The position numbers and the translations under genes were made by a program. From assembly GCF_050948175.1 (NCBI RefSeq), contig NC_135198.1, forward strand, positions 7,143,001-7,207,000: DNA of 64,000 nt, in the 5' to 3' direction. The notes under the pieces are model-generated. The model did not search any database. It worked only from the letters and a program-made list of their open reading frames with translations, and was not told the origin of the DNA. Below are positions 21,701 to 35,900 of this stretch, in pieces. Numbering within the stretch: position 1 is the stretch's first letter; every line of letters starts with the position of its first letter. The stretch is from Xylocopa sonorina (Eukaryota; Arthropoda; Insecta; Hymenoptera; Apidae).

Positions 21701-24700
21701 GAAAAAAGAGGAAAAAGCAAAAAAAAAATCGAGTACTCGTCCGGCAGAGTTCGGTCGGTAACAGATTTGCGAATGGCTCGAGCAAAGATTGATGGCTGAC
21801 GATAATTCCCCGTCGAGTATGTACTAGTCGATTCACGTGGTTATTAGTTCTCCAACGGTTCGAAATGTCGAACAAGCCTTTCGCGACTCGAACGAAAGGC
21901 ATCGACTAGTGACTAGTGGCCCTTGGTGCAACCAAGGTTTCTGTTCTGCCTTCTGCGCGAACGTTTCGAGGGATTTAACAATACGGTGTTAATAAATCGT
22001 CGAAGAGCCTCGTAAGGGCCATTCGGGTAACAGACGATGCTGTGAAGTAGTTACAGCTGTTCTTGTAAATTAACAGCTAGCACGACGACCCAAATTTGGT
22101 TATTTGTATTAACATCGACTTGCAAACGTCGAATAGAGGGTTAAGGATTCCTCACGGTAAAAGGATCGATACGAGCTATACTTTTGAGGAATAGTACGAG
22201 CTTCTGACTCTGAACCCGTGTGTAGTCATGTTTGTGGCACCTGTTTTAGCAGTGAATTTTGGGAAGTCATTAATCATATAGTAAATATACTTGTTTTTAC
22301 CGAAATATATAAACTATAACTTTAATCTTTATTGTAAGCGTTTATTACGTAATACATGTTATAGAGAACTATAACGTAGCGTATAGGGGCGCGGTGCAGT
22401 TAACGGGGATGAGGTGCAGTTATGCAGCAATAACTTATTCGACCTTATGTCAATAGATTTTAATAATGTATAGATATTTACAATTTAGAATTATTTTACT
22501 ACTGTCGATTGATAATAGCTTGTAGTACTTGGCAAGATTATGAGCTTATTATGTAATCACTATGCACCGACAATGGGATAAAAGTAATTATGCGTTCGTG
22601 GTTGCACTCGTTTCATCGGCCGCAATCTGGGTCGAATAATTACGAGCATTATGCCAGTACTCGTCCGGATTGTTTACCTCTATTTTATTTTAAGGGAATA
22701 TTATATTCTTCGCTTTCACGTAGACTACTGGATTTTTAGCCAGACTTACGCAGACCATTCATAATAGACTTCCTAATTACTTCCATCTTTTCTCTCTTCC
22801 TTTCATTTTAGTTTTTGAATCATTTTTACATCACCGATCTCTTTTTACGTTCCTATTGTAATACATATCGAATGAAACAAAGCTCTATGTGTTATAGGTA
22901 TTGGTATAGATTAAAATGCAGAATGCGGCAGTAATAATTAAAGATACAAACATACGTTGCATGCCTTGGAGTAGGCGCACTAATTGCATGCATTTCTTCG
23001 CACAACTGTGCCGCACAATTGCAGCGTACTACAATAATTACAGATCCTATTTTTAGTTTGTGACGCAAAGAGGAAAAACATTACAAAATAATCATTCATC
23101 TCGAGTAATTAGAACGCGTTGTTTTGTTCTTGTAATTGCTTGCACAGAAAATTACCCATAAGATACAATTTTAATAAGAGGCGATAAAAAAATCTTTGTA
23201 TCTGTAGTACAATGAATAAACTCGTCGGTTTTTTTCAAAGCATAGGAAGTGGTGAAATAATTCCTATCGAGTCAATACTTCCGCGTTACAAGTGTGAGTG
23301 GATTTTCATCTAGTAGTCTTCATCGAGGGTGCTCGTCAGGTAACCGTAGAGAAAATACTAGTAGCATTCCAGGCTCAATTCGTTTTTTAATATTTAAAAT
23401 ATAAACATTATTAGATTCCTCGCATTCTGTGAAGTAGACGAAATGAAGAACAAATGAGAACACGAAATGTTACTATTAGAACTATCAAGAATCTGAATGT
23501 GCATTTAAATATAACACGACGCAGGTGATTGCATAAAGAATGGTGTGTGAACAATAAATTAGCATACCGAATGAGTCACCTAGATACTTAAACTTGAACC
23601 TTAAATTAATCGTGGAACATTTACTACATAAGCGAGGTAGTGTTACAGGCAAGTATGTAAATGTTCGAATTGCCATAAGCAATCTAACTAGGTACGTATG
23701 ACTATTACTTTAAAAAGAAACCTGAAATTGGTCGTTGTAACGTGTACGTTTGATGGTAGGAACGTTATTCGGAGCTACTCAGACGCAGTTCGCGTTTCAG
23801 TGTACTCGAGAGGGACATCACGTTTCCGGGAACGTTGAGCGGCATCTTCAGCCAGGTTTCCGGCGGCCATCGACGTTGCACCGACGGTGCACAAGAGCGG
23901 TCCGTCGTAGAGCATCTTAAGAAAGGGAACGAGGGTCGCGTTTCGGTGCGTCAGCGTCTGAAAACTTAGCCGCCGTGGCGGTGTCGCGTGTGGCCGAAGC
24001 TCCTTAAGGCTGCGGTCAGATTCGCTTTAAGTGCATTAAGTAAATCCACTTAGATCGGATCTTATATAAAACATCGGCTAATCAGCTTTAAAGGGCTGCG
24101 CTCCCGGACGCGTGTCAAACGAAACTGTTTCATATCTCGGGGCTGCTGCTCCCGGACAATTTCATTCATTTACAACTATTCTACACCCTCCCCTGACGTT
24201 ATGCAACCAGTTCTTCGACTGTTTATTAAGAAATGTTCCAAGTAATGGAGGACAGGCTTCATTTTACGGGATAATATGGAGAGGACAATGCATGGTCTAA
24301 ATAGGTGTATGCATTCTGATATATCAGATATAAAGGAAGAAGAATTCGGAAGATATACCATTGGCCATAAACATCCGGATGTTCTTGTCGATTTATAGTA
24401 GTAATACATCAACAACGTTAGTGACTGTATAATAGCGGTATTTGTTATCCTTTTATTCATCCTGCAGAGACTATAAATTTGAATTATACAGCCGGTAAAA
24501 AGTAATAAATTTTTAGATTTATCGTGCATTAATCTTTTCCCAATACCAAGGGGAGAGAGGTATTGTTTTATGTATGCGTCATGTTGCTGTTCCGACAATT
24601 TTTAATGAATCGAAATGACTATTTCAGATTAACTGACAAGTCAGAAATGCACGTATAAATTCAATTGGGGCAGCGAACGACGAAAACTGTACTTAGGAAT

Positions 24701-27700
24701 GAATGCACAATACTGTAAGTGTAAATCTACCTTCCACGAGATGTTCGAGGAGAATCGATGCCCCTCTTCTCCACGCCTCTTCGAACATAGTTTGTCACCA
24801 ATGGAATCGGTGAAAAGACGCGCAGACAGACCGGCACGCAATAATGCACCGACTGGAATGAACGGAAACAGGAACGGAAAGGGAGCCAGAAAGCTGGTCC
24901 CACTCGGACCGCACTCGCGCGTACGAAAGGAGGAATCGGTTAAAAGCACCCCCCGTGCAATGCAATGCGCCCGCGTGAAATCGTTCCGGGCGTTGCTGCT
25001 GGCTGCGTTCGAGACGAAAAGTAGTGAAAACGACGATCGATCCGGGCGGGCCGCGTAAATGAAACGGGCGTTCGTAGATTTGTTCCGCGGGACACTGCCG
25101 CGGGATAGATTGGAACCGTTTGAAAGGGAGCAGCAGAGATTGTTTGGCCGATGTAATGGCTCAGGGGCGGTTTGTTTGAAGATAGGTGAATCCCCTATCG
25201 ACCGTTTCGGGTGTTGTCTGGTTTGCTTTTCTTCTCTGTAATGGGATAAGTCGATGGAACGCGCCAGACGCCGTGCATTTACGTGGCTAACGACTGTCTT
25301 ATTTTAACGCCCGTTTTCCATTAGATTTAGAAAATGTTTCGTTTTAGTAGCTATTGGAATTCCTTTTTGTTCTTAGTATAAAATTTCGAATCATCGATTA
25401 TTCATATCATTGCCTTCGTACAGTCACGCAGGAATTTATAATGATTTCCAGTTAAATGAGAAAATTGCTCTTTTTAGATTTAGTTCATTTTAAAGTACAC
25501 AAAACTGTGGGATGAAAAATAGAATCGATTGTGTAGGATACAATTGTAAAAGCTATTCTCAAATACCGTCCATCCTGCAAACAGACAAACAAAATATTGT
25601 TCAAATATTTCATCGAGCAATTATTTACCGCTGCCAAAGAGAAGATACATATTTGGATTTTTATCTCACTGTTGGAAATAAAAACAGACCAATCGAAAAC
25701 AGAATCGAATACCTTTTACGCCACATGGATTTTAAAAGGTAAAACAAAAACATTTTTGAGATGTTACACTATTTTGTCTAAAAACTGTATCCTCTAAAGT
25801 CGCATGATACCTTTGCCATTGCGTTTTGCAGTTTAAAAATAAAGTTGAAACGTCGCATGAAAGATTTATAAATCGATGAATGAAACATTACTAACGAAAG
25901 AACAAATACGTAGACGTAATAACTCTGCAAAGGGCAAGAAGATACATAATCAAATGCACTAATCTGTATGTAACAGACATCTGTGTGAAATCATCAAGTG
26001 CTATTATACAACAGATATTCAAGTGACATCAATGCAGCATCATCGACTGAAGTTAACATTATTGCATGTCTTTTCCAGTAGTTCGATTACTATTATCATA
26101 AGTGCGAAACAATTCGAGTAATGCCCATCTGTGGGCACGCACGATGCAGCAGCGAGGTGTGTCTGGCGCGCGTTATGCAGCGTAAACGTCGTCGCGAATT
26201 ACATGCACCAAGACGTATTTACGTCACGATCCTGCTTTGCATTCTCCTCGGAGTGGTAATAAGAGTAGATGGTCTCGCTCTATGGAGCCCAAGCCGTCGA
26301 TCCGGATTGCTCGTGCTGGATCGAGTCACGCCCGTCGGTTATTAACGCTTAACAGTTTATTTATCAATGTCCGGATCGTTTCGCCAGACCACGTCTCTGA
26401 AGAGCACACGTAATGCTCTCTAGAAAATACTGTGAGCTGACATATTTTTCATTCTTTGGATAAAATGAATGTTACTTTGATTGATGGTTTGATAAAGTAT
26501 GAAGTAAATCTTAGGGGACATTTTCTAGATTAAATAGAGGACCGTAAAAGATTATTTATGGGTTGCTTACGGTTATTCCACGCAGATTACAGATGAATCG
26601 ATGGGCGGATAGGTGCAGAGGAGTACGGGTAGAAAATGTAGAATAAAGTTCGTTTGTGGTCCCATTTTGGAGAGAATTGGTTCTGAAAGTTTGATGAATA
26701 CATGAGAGGGAACGGTAGAGTAGAGTTTGTTCAATTTGTTGAATAATTCCTCTTGGTTATTATACTTGTGCACAGCGTTTGTACCACTTATCATTGTACT
26801 GGCGCGGGGATTATACATAAATGAATTAATATTGAGGAGAGCGATAGCGAGGAATTGAATGAAAACTTTCTTCTTTAATTTCGAGGCCACAAGTTTTAGC
26901 TGCTTATCAAAGATCCCTTGAAGATTATATTAAAAATGAAACGTATCGTCGCTTTCATTAAATTGCGAGCTCCAATTTTATTATTGCTGATAGCTCTATC
27001 AGATATGTTTCTTTGAAAAATAAGGAAGAACCTGGTCATTGTATATGCGTAAGCGGGTATACTCGCATTTGAAGGAATTGAATAAGATGAGAATGTACAG
27101 GGAAACTTTCGTTATTACATTGCAGAAGTCGCTTAAAGTGGGTGCACTGGCCATGCAGAAAGTGTAGTTATCAAATATGTGTACCTGGATAATCCAGGCA
27201 GATGGAGGCAGTCCTTTAAAGAAATCTACATTCGCACGAACTGCGGTCGAACGGACCTTTTTCCCTTTTTAGAAACTCCCAAGCTCTTTTATGTAGGTTA
27301 CGAGTTTTGATTGTCCAAGGACGTTTTTCCAGTCCGGATTCTGGAACCGTGATTTCTTTGCGCGTCCACTTTCAGACTTACTTAACCTTTCCGCATCCCA
27401 TTTTTTGGGACCTTTTCTTGCGCTGCCCCGCGCCGTCTGTTTCATTTCTCTGTGCGTTTTTTTGAAAGCTAAGCAAACATCTGGGGATAACGAGATGCAA
27501 ATTACGCTACTGTTATTCTTTGCTCTATCTCTTGAATAATAAATAAATTGAGATAATTGCGGGAACAGCAGAACGAAAAATAAGTTTCTTCGTTTCATTT
27601 TTGGAACAAATGTCCTACTTCGATAGAAACGCGGGATAGTTCTGTTTCTGAGGAAAAGTAGGTTGGAAAATTTATTCAGTTTATTCAGTTAGTTTCGCAA

Positions 27701-29908
27701 TAGTTGGATACGAGAGCTTAGTTTTCTGTTTCGAGTGCTAACATAGAAAGCGTTGAATTCACAGTTCATCCTTGGACTCGTTTCAAAATCGTAACGCCTT
27801 CGTAATTGTTGCTTTTGTTTTAAAATCCTCCTTGGTATTTGTAATAATGATTGAAACCTATTTTGAATCTCTTTCATATTTTCTTTTTGCCTTTTCCACT
27901 TTACTCTTTCCCTAATTGTAGCGCACTCGGAATTACAATATACTTTAAAGCCTCCTCTACATTCTGCGAGTGTTACATTGTACTACCATCGTGAAATAAC
28001 TTACCCTCTTTCTTTGTCGATTTGAAAATCGTAAAAGAGAAGGATGCAAATCCGACTTCAATGCGATAATACAAAAACTTTACATTGTAGTTCTACGACA
28101 AACGATGCCATTACGTAGCACAATGCACTGTTGTGGAGGAGTGTTGCACGTTTGTGCCGTAACAATCACGTTGCGATAAACTTTGTAATATCGTTAAGAT
28201 ACGTTATTATATTCGCAGTATGATTTAAATTTTAAATACTGTTGTGTGTGTTCGGAGAACAGAATTTATTTACGACTACTCGTGTAGTTTAGGTAAACGA
28301 AGATATTTATTTAAAATTGTTTATTTCGAATAGTCACGCTTTTAGCTCGATAATGATTAACTGTCAGACAGCAAAATTGCTCTATCGTAAATTACACAGT
28401 ACATCGCGACAATGCGACAATTAACAGAGCCATTTCCAAGGCAGCGTAACACACTTTCCCCGGGGGCACGGTATGCAAAACGCACGATCTAGCTGAGCAA
28501 AATTCAAAATTCTACTTGCTGCTAATTCTGCAATTTCTGTAATTTCTGCAATTTCTGCAATTTATGTTATTCACAGTTCGTAGACGTAGAACGAGCAACT
28601 TTTCCGTCGTCATTTAAGACTACCAGTGCAGTTTTCGTGGCTCGTTATCAAGAAATACCTTTTCTTTTTTTATTATTCCATGCTAATTTCATTTGATAAT
28701 CGTCGAATGTTTGCTTCGAAGAATTTTATCCAGGTGAATAGCGACAGATTCTGAACGCGAACGCCAGAGTCTCGATCGAGCATGTTCCTCCGACGATTTC
28801 ATTCACGTGGGCTTACTCTTTCGACATTCTTAAAGAATGACAGGCTCACACGCGATTAAAATGTCGCGTTTCCACTTGGAGCACGAGAAACCTGGCGTGT
28901 CGTTGACCAATAAGACCAGCAACACGCGAGGAGGTTTTTATGGAATCGTTCACCGATTCGATCGTCGATTCGACATATTACATCCGATAGTTGAAGCGTT
29001 CGCACCAACAAACTGACCATTTTATATATTACGGTGGAAATAGTACACAGATCGCCTTCTCGAGGTTAGAAATAAACGGTTACTACTATTTGCATCTTCT
29101 TTAGTTAAAAATAACTCCCAAGTTTACTCTTTTTAGAATATTTCACAGTATTTGAAGTTCCACGTGTTTTTCATCCTTTTTAAATTCGTTTCAGGCAAAA
29201 AGTCCTCCTCGACCTCTCAACATGTACACGTAAAATAAAAGTACACGTAAAATGGTACGATCAAACGAGAACAAGTGAGAGAAGATGCAATGTCGTTGAC
29301 CAGCGAAGCTCTCGACTCTTTTCGCCAACCACGAAGATCGACCGTCCATCTTTTGGTCCCTCTGTTCTCGCTCAATAGCCCGTTAATACGTCATTAACCG
29401 AGGCGAGATGACTAAATCAGCGATACAAGGTTGTCGAGCGGCCTATTACGGCCGGGATCTAATTCCCCTGTGTTGTTGGCTTGTCGGCTCGAGGCGGGGC
29501 GTTCTGGCCCTTGATGGTCGGTATTGTATCGGTAAAAGGTTCGACGAATTGCTCGAGAGGCCTGTTTAAACGGTTCAGGCATCAGCCAGACCGGAAGCAA
29601 CGTGATTGCACGCTGGAGATGCTTATTGTTTGCCCTGTGCCAACGGTATTTTTAGAAGATCTCGCGTGCACAAGAGTTTGCGTGTATTTGCGATACACAC
29701 CCGTGTATCAGCACTTGATGACGCGAGAAAGAAAAACCTGGTAAATTGGTTTTACTCGAAGGTTTGTTCTAGGTATGCAATATTGGAAGGTATATTTAGA
29801 AGATTTCGCGTGAGAGCTTGGTACTTGGACGTGTTGGAAAGGAAGAGCCGACTAAACCGCTATTTCAAGAGTTGTTGTAGAGATTCTTCTAACATATTGG
29901 AGAATCGC

Positions 29909-29946
<38 letters not shown>

Positions 29947-32900
29947 ATGAAGTATTAGAAGATATATAGTATCGATTTTTTGACGAATTCTTCTGGAAGG
30001 AATGAACCATCTCTGCGTCGTAGTCGTAAGGACAATCAACCCCCTAGCCCTGGGCGAGAAGGGCTTATAAATTTATGGCATCCTCTATGTAGTATCTGTA
30101 GTCGTTTTCCTTATCTGAAAGGCAAGGGGGAAATGAAAGGAGTGAAGATTTAAGGCTTTCAGAGCTCGACTTCACATAGCTAGCATTGTTGAGGGTTGGA
30201 GGTGTAAGTTTTGTCTTTTTCTTCTAATATTACTGAATATAAAAGTTACGGTAAAGTAAAAAAGATCTTATATTAATGTCTTTAACAGGATTCAAAGGGA
30301 TCAATTGAGTTACCCGAATATTGAATTCTTCTACAGCTTGGAGATTCAAATATTTGATTCCACTTTCATCGATAACTCTTGCTAAGCATATAATATCTAT
30401 ATTGATTAACTAATAAGGAAAAGTACGATTACGTTTCGAAGAGAAAATTTATCTCTGAGATTACATCGATGAATTCATCGTATTAATTCTACATGCAAAC
30501 TAAATTTTAACGAAAACTTTCAAAGCATTTTTATTACGTTTAATTTCTGTTAACTTTAATTCAAATTAATTTTAGTACAGTTTGTTATATAATTTTCGTT
30601 ATTAAAAGACTGGTTAAATATTCTGTACTTTCTTCAGCAGACTGTAACCGTAGCCAAATGAAAGTCATGCCGTGTTAAGTAGACCTGAACAGAACAAGAT
30701 TAATTGTCCACTGTTCTTTCTTGCATTCCTGGTACTCTATTCATTCTTCAACCATGAGATTTAATTTTGCTAAATAAATTTTTACATCGAACAAATTAAC
30801 ATTTTCTCAAACGCGATAAATGGTTGGTTTAAATTAAGAAATGAATTCGACTGGAAATGTTCAAAAATTCGTATGCAAGTTTTTCCTCGGCGCGACAGTC
30901 TTAGAATAAAACACGTGTAAGCGTGTATACCTTTCTTAACCGGCGTGCGGAGGTATGTAAAAAAAAAAGAAAGAAAAAAGTTTTTATGAATGAAACACGC
31001 GAAAATACCGCGGAAGCGGCGACGCTGCAAATTCTCCTTGGCCGCTGTACAGTTTCACGTGTGCTGAATTTCTCCGTGTTTTCTGCATTGCAGGCGGTGT
31101 CGGAGAGGCTCGAGTTGGCACCCGCTGGAGGAAGATCAGAGCCGCAAGTGAGTACCACTTGAAAATGCACGCTTCCTTTTCCTTACGAATGTCATCGAGG
31201 CCGTGCGCACCCACGATTTTGCAACGCGACGCAAAAATCCACCGACCAGACGTCTGAAGTCCGCCCTATTCGAATGCCCGCCATTCACCCTGCACAGCTC
31301 GTCGGTGGGAACGGTTTCCGGCGGGATCCATCCGTCTAACCGGTTGAAAATATCCCATTTTCGAACTAAAATTCCTTTTCTTCTCTCCGATTACTGGGAC
31401 GAAACATTTTGCTTGACACGTCCCTATTTTTCGCTACGAATTCTTTGGAATGGAACGCAGGTATTTGCGTTGGAACGTGGCGGCGCAATGAGCGTTCCTC
31501 TTATTTGTCGCGAAGAATTTTTTCATTTCAAAGATACGTGTAGGAAGATATTCGAGTGACGTGGAAATGAATGGCGGTGATATTTAGGGATTTATTATTA
31601 GATCGTATCACGTGAAACGTCTCGTTTAGTCTATCTGAAAAATACTAAAAATACCGGAGGCTTTATTTTCAAATATTCTATTTACTTCAAATATTTCAGA
31701 GAACTACGTACACGTTTGAAATATCATTTCTCTATAAACAAATTTAACATTCTGTTAGAATAAAATATTCCAATACGAAGAAGCAACAAAGATGTGATCT
31801 GATATTTCATGAAACGTGAATGTGTAATGTTCTATGAGAACAGATTTAGTATTGAAGCTATCGTAATTCGTTGGTGAATGCGTGTCCATTCGAGTGGCGC
31901 ATATCTTGATAGATAAATGAGAGTGTATTTACGGCGGCCGCAGAAAACGGACATTTCATATGTTAGGAGCTATTTATTATGCTTCGAACGCGCCGCTACG
32001 GAATTTCATTTATCCTGCGACCATGCTAACAATAAGCGAACGAGCAACAAAAGATGTCGACTGTTTATGCGAATACTTTGCGAAGGTTGCCACATTATGC
32101 GAAGCTGGAGAGGTATATCTAGCGCAGCACATGGGCGAGCAGGGTCGTTGGGTCTCTTCAGCCGACAAGAAGAGTTGCATGACGGACAAGCTGGAGATCC
32201 TCGAATACTGCAAGAAGGTAAGCCTCTAGAACGTTCTCCACTATGCTGGTACCTAGATTTATTATGATATGCAATTTACTTTATACGCGTCGTATAACTT
32301 TTGATGGTTAATAATTCCGTTTCTAGGGCCCGTATCAACGATATTTAACCTCTCTCCCATAAATGGATATCATCAAAAGTATTTTAATTTGGTGCACGCA
32401 AAATACATTACGAGAGCACACTTTATTTTGAACTTAGAATATTATGCTTAAAATTTGGAGTTATTGAGATGTTAAGCATAGTAATGAACGCTAATTACAG
32501 ACTGTATACATAATAATCTGTGCTTGTACTTTTAGGCTTACCCGAAAAGAGACATTACTAACATCGTAGAGTCGTCGCATTACGTGAGGGTTAGTGGATG
32601 GTGCAAGCCGGGAAGAACTAAATGCAAATTGTCACGTTGGGTCAAGCCTTACAGATGTCTTGGTACGTATTAGCATAAATAAGTAATTCAAACAATGTTC
32701 CAATTTTCATTTAACTCTGCTGACTCGTTTGCATTTGACGTATAAGCGATATCTTAAGAACGAGAACATGAAATTGCAATGCAGACATTTAAATATATTA
32801 TTAGTGTATTATTAAGACTACTCAGAATGATTAATTCTGTATACTATTGTGTGCACTTTGCAACCACATCAGTGCACGAAAACCCACAAAAGTAATGTAC

Positions 32901-35900
32901 AAATATAGAGCACATTACATTATTTCACTTCGCTCTCTGAAATATTTTCATCTCTCTAATTATTTTAAGCACATACATAGCTCTGCCCGTTTCTTCTTCT
33001 GTGACACCCTGTATAGTTCATCGTTAACGTGTCAGTTGCAAACAGGATTTGTCGAAAGTAACGTCGAAAACAAATAGTAACATCAGTAGAAAGCAGTGTA
33101 TTATATAGGATTACCATCCCCTAATTGCATTTCGAAATATTTTGTTATTTCGGCGCGGGTTCACGCGATTTTCAAATTATCCGTACATAGTGGCATAAAT
33201 TCAAACGTAGCCCGCGTACGTGTCACACACGCGTAAATTAAGCGCATGAAACTTTTACAGTTCTCTCATGTATTGTTCTAATTAAGAGAGCATTTGAGTC
33301 ATTAGCGTACAACGGCGATAGCTCGTTTCGCGGCCGTACAAGTAACCGAGGATAAAATATTCCGCCCTGTCAGTGAGTTACTATACCGTAACGTCATTAA
33401 CGCGTATAATAATCATTCCCTATCGCGAACTTCTGAAACAAGATCCTTATCCTTGTATATTTCCCCTTTGAGGGTTCCTCAGCATCGTACTCGATGCGAT
33501 CTCGTAAATGTATCTACTTTAAAATTTAAATTCCCTCGTTCCCGGACAATTTAAATCTACCTGCCGATTTAACAACGCTTATAATTGTTAATATATTTTT
33601 CTCGACTACGTTTGTCGCAATTTATTGCCTCCATCGGATCATCGTAACAACAGATCTTTCCCAGGGATCGTTCCGTTCGTGTGATTATAAATATTTCAAG
33701 CGCCGTAGCTGAGTATTCGAGTATTTCATATTATAATACTGTTATAAATTCTCCTTCTCCTCTTTACAATGGAGCGTCTATATTATTAGGTCGATTAAAA
33801 AAAGAAAAATTTATGCGTTTCTTTAATCTTGTTTTATGTAATCTGTGCGCACGTAATGTTTAAGGCATTCGAAACATTTTCCGTGTGGGAAATTTTTATA
33901 TCCGTTACGGTGCGCAAAGCGTGAAAAAGCACCGAGTATAGTAGCAAAGTTTGGATACCTATTTTCGTTTCGTCTGGTATACACACCGAGCATGATACGC
34001 ATCATAAAATCCGAAGCACATGCTAGAAGTCATGCAACAGTCATGACTCGGTTACCTTAGGATGCAGTACACAGAAGTTTACGTGCACACCCCTCAGAGC
34101 CAAGTCCCTCTGATTTACAGTTTCTGCCGTATTGATTCCCCGTGTTGTCGAGCCCTGCGTTGTAGCTGCAGAGTGTTAGTATCAAGGGGTTGTGCAGACA
34201 ACCACGGATCTATGTGCACATGTATACGCGTTTCATGTGACGCGATTTCTACCTGGTCTCTCTCTCTCTATCTCTCTCTCTCTCTCTCTATCTTCCTCCT
34301 AACGATAAATATAGGCGTGTCCGCTTATACGGACACCATGAGTCCGACCTTTCCCATTTTACTCTCACCAAAGCACGTTTCCTTTGCAGAGGGGCCGTTC
34401 CAAAGCGACGCGTTGCTCGTGCCGGAAGGCTGCCTGTTCGACCACCTCCACAATCAGACGAAATGCTGGGAATCTCACAGGTAAGCAGCCGAAGGAGCGT
34501 CTCAGGCGACGATGGGGCAACATCAACCTATCGATTTACGTGCTCGCCACCGCGTAACCCTATCCTTAACGGTGTGTACTATACTTTATTGGGGGTTCCA
34601 CGATCGATAATTACTGGCCTCTCGCAAAGTCGAGTTATTTTAATCATGAATGAACTTCCAGAGATTATCACGAATTTCTGAAACATCCGTCCTGGTGATA
34701 GAAGCCCGCGAATCATGGTGCAAAAGGCGTGGTTGATCCCTTATTTTGTGATATAGACATTACAGAGTCATTAACTAAATAGCGTTACAGACAATTTAGT
34801 GTCTGTGACAGCAAGGACGGTTACGTTGTATTCTATAGAGCAATAACAGACATGCCTTGAAATGCAAGGTAGTTATTTCGAGTACCTCCTGCGAGGATAA
34901 TTTAGGTACAAATGGATGGGACATACAAATTCTCCAGATATCTAGTAAACAAGGTCAAGAGAATATATGTTCATATGAGTTCGTTTTTGTCATGGAATTA
35001 ATTTAGCAGATTTAATATCCTGTTCCACAAACACTTCAATACTTGGCTATGCAGTAACCTATAAAAATATCTCATTTCGTTGCTCTCTACATTCTTACGT
35101 CCCAAGGTACATACGGAATCCTAACTTGATTCCAAATTAAAATTCTCTCGAATTCAGTCCGATCCAATATACGTTCCTCCGATTCGCGGAGACCGTTAAT
35201 CAGCTTTCTTCGATCGTTTACCCTAGCACTCAGCGGGTGAAATTAATTTCCAGCTAAGAGGATTGAATCCGCGTTGCGATTCCTCGTTACGGTTTCTCTC
35301 TTTTGACGCGAATCCCTCACGACTCGGGTATATATCTACGTAGAAACTGCATCACGAATCTAGTTGAAAAATCCGAGGTGAAAGAAAGAAAGAGAGAAAG
35401 AAAGAAAGAAAGAAAAAAGGAGATGAACGGCAATCCCTGTTCCAGATGGAACGCGACCGCTGCGGATACCTGCAGAGAGAGGAACATGAACCTGAGGAGT
35501 TTTGCGATGCTGTTGCCCTGTGGAATATCCCTGTTCTCCGGTGTCGAATTCGTGTGCTGTCCGAAACACCTCAAAGGTACGTAACGTACGTACATATTCT
35601 CTCATACCACCATATGTTCATTCATCGAAGACCTTCTCTGTGTTGGAACGGAAACTGCCTCTTAGCATTTGCGTTTTGCACGTAGCTACGATTTTGTGAT
35701 TGCGTTGTTTGCATGAACATGGAAAAATACGAGCGTGACGGAACTTTTAGTAGAAACTTTGGGATGGGCCACAAGTGTAGTAATGTTCCGTTAGTCCATT
35801 CTGGTATATAGCTCTTGGGATAAGTTATAATATGGTGTCTTACTATCTTCCGTTTGTATTATAATATAATGAAGCAATCTGTTATGTTAAAAAAGAAAGA

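Larger units (their letters stand above)
18836..31093 (+). other. Appl intron 1 (12.3 kb)
   Basis: Large AT-rich first intron with no complete gene found on either strand. GC- and CpG-rich patches stand out near 23760-24060, 24750-25260, 26110-26350 and 29280-29500; these are candidate enhancers or alternative first exons. A 27-codon signal-anchor-like frame ending at a possible donor occurs at 26175-26255. A short tandem repeat at 28528 and a GA microsatellite at 29912 are listed separately. Confidence 0.6.

Noticed and set aside
34062..34389. Open frame running into Appl exon 5
   Set aside because: Intronic upstream extension; the exon begins at a TTTGCAG acceptor and homology starts there.
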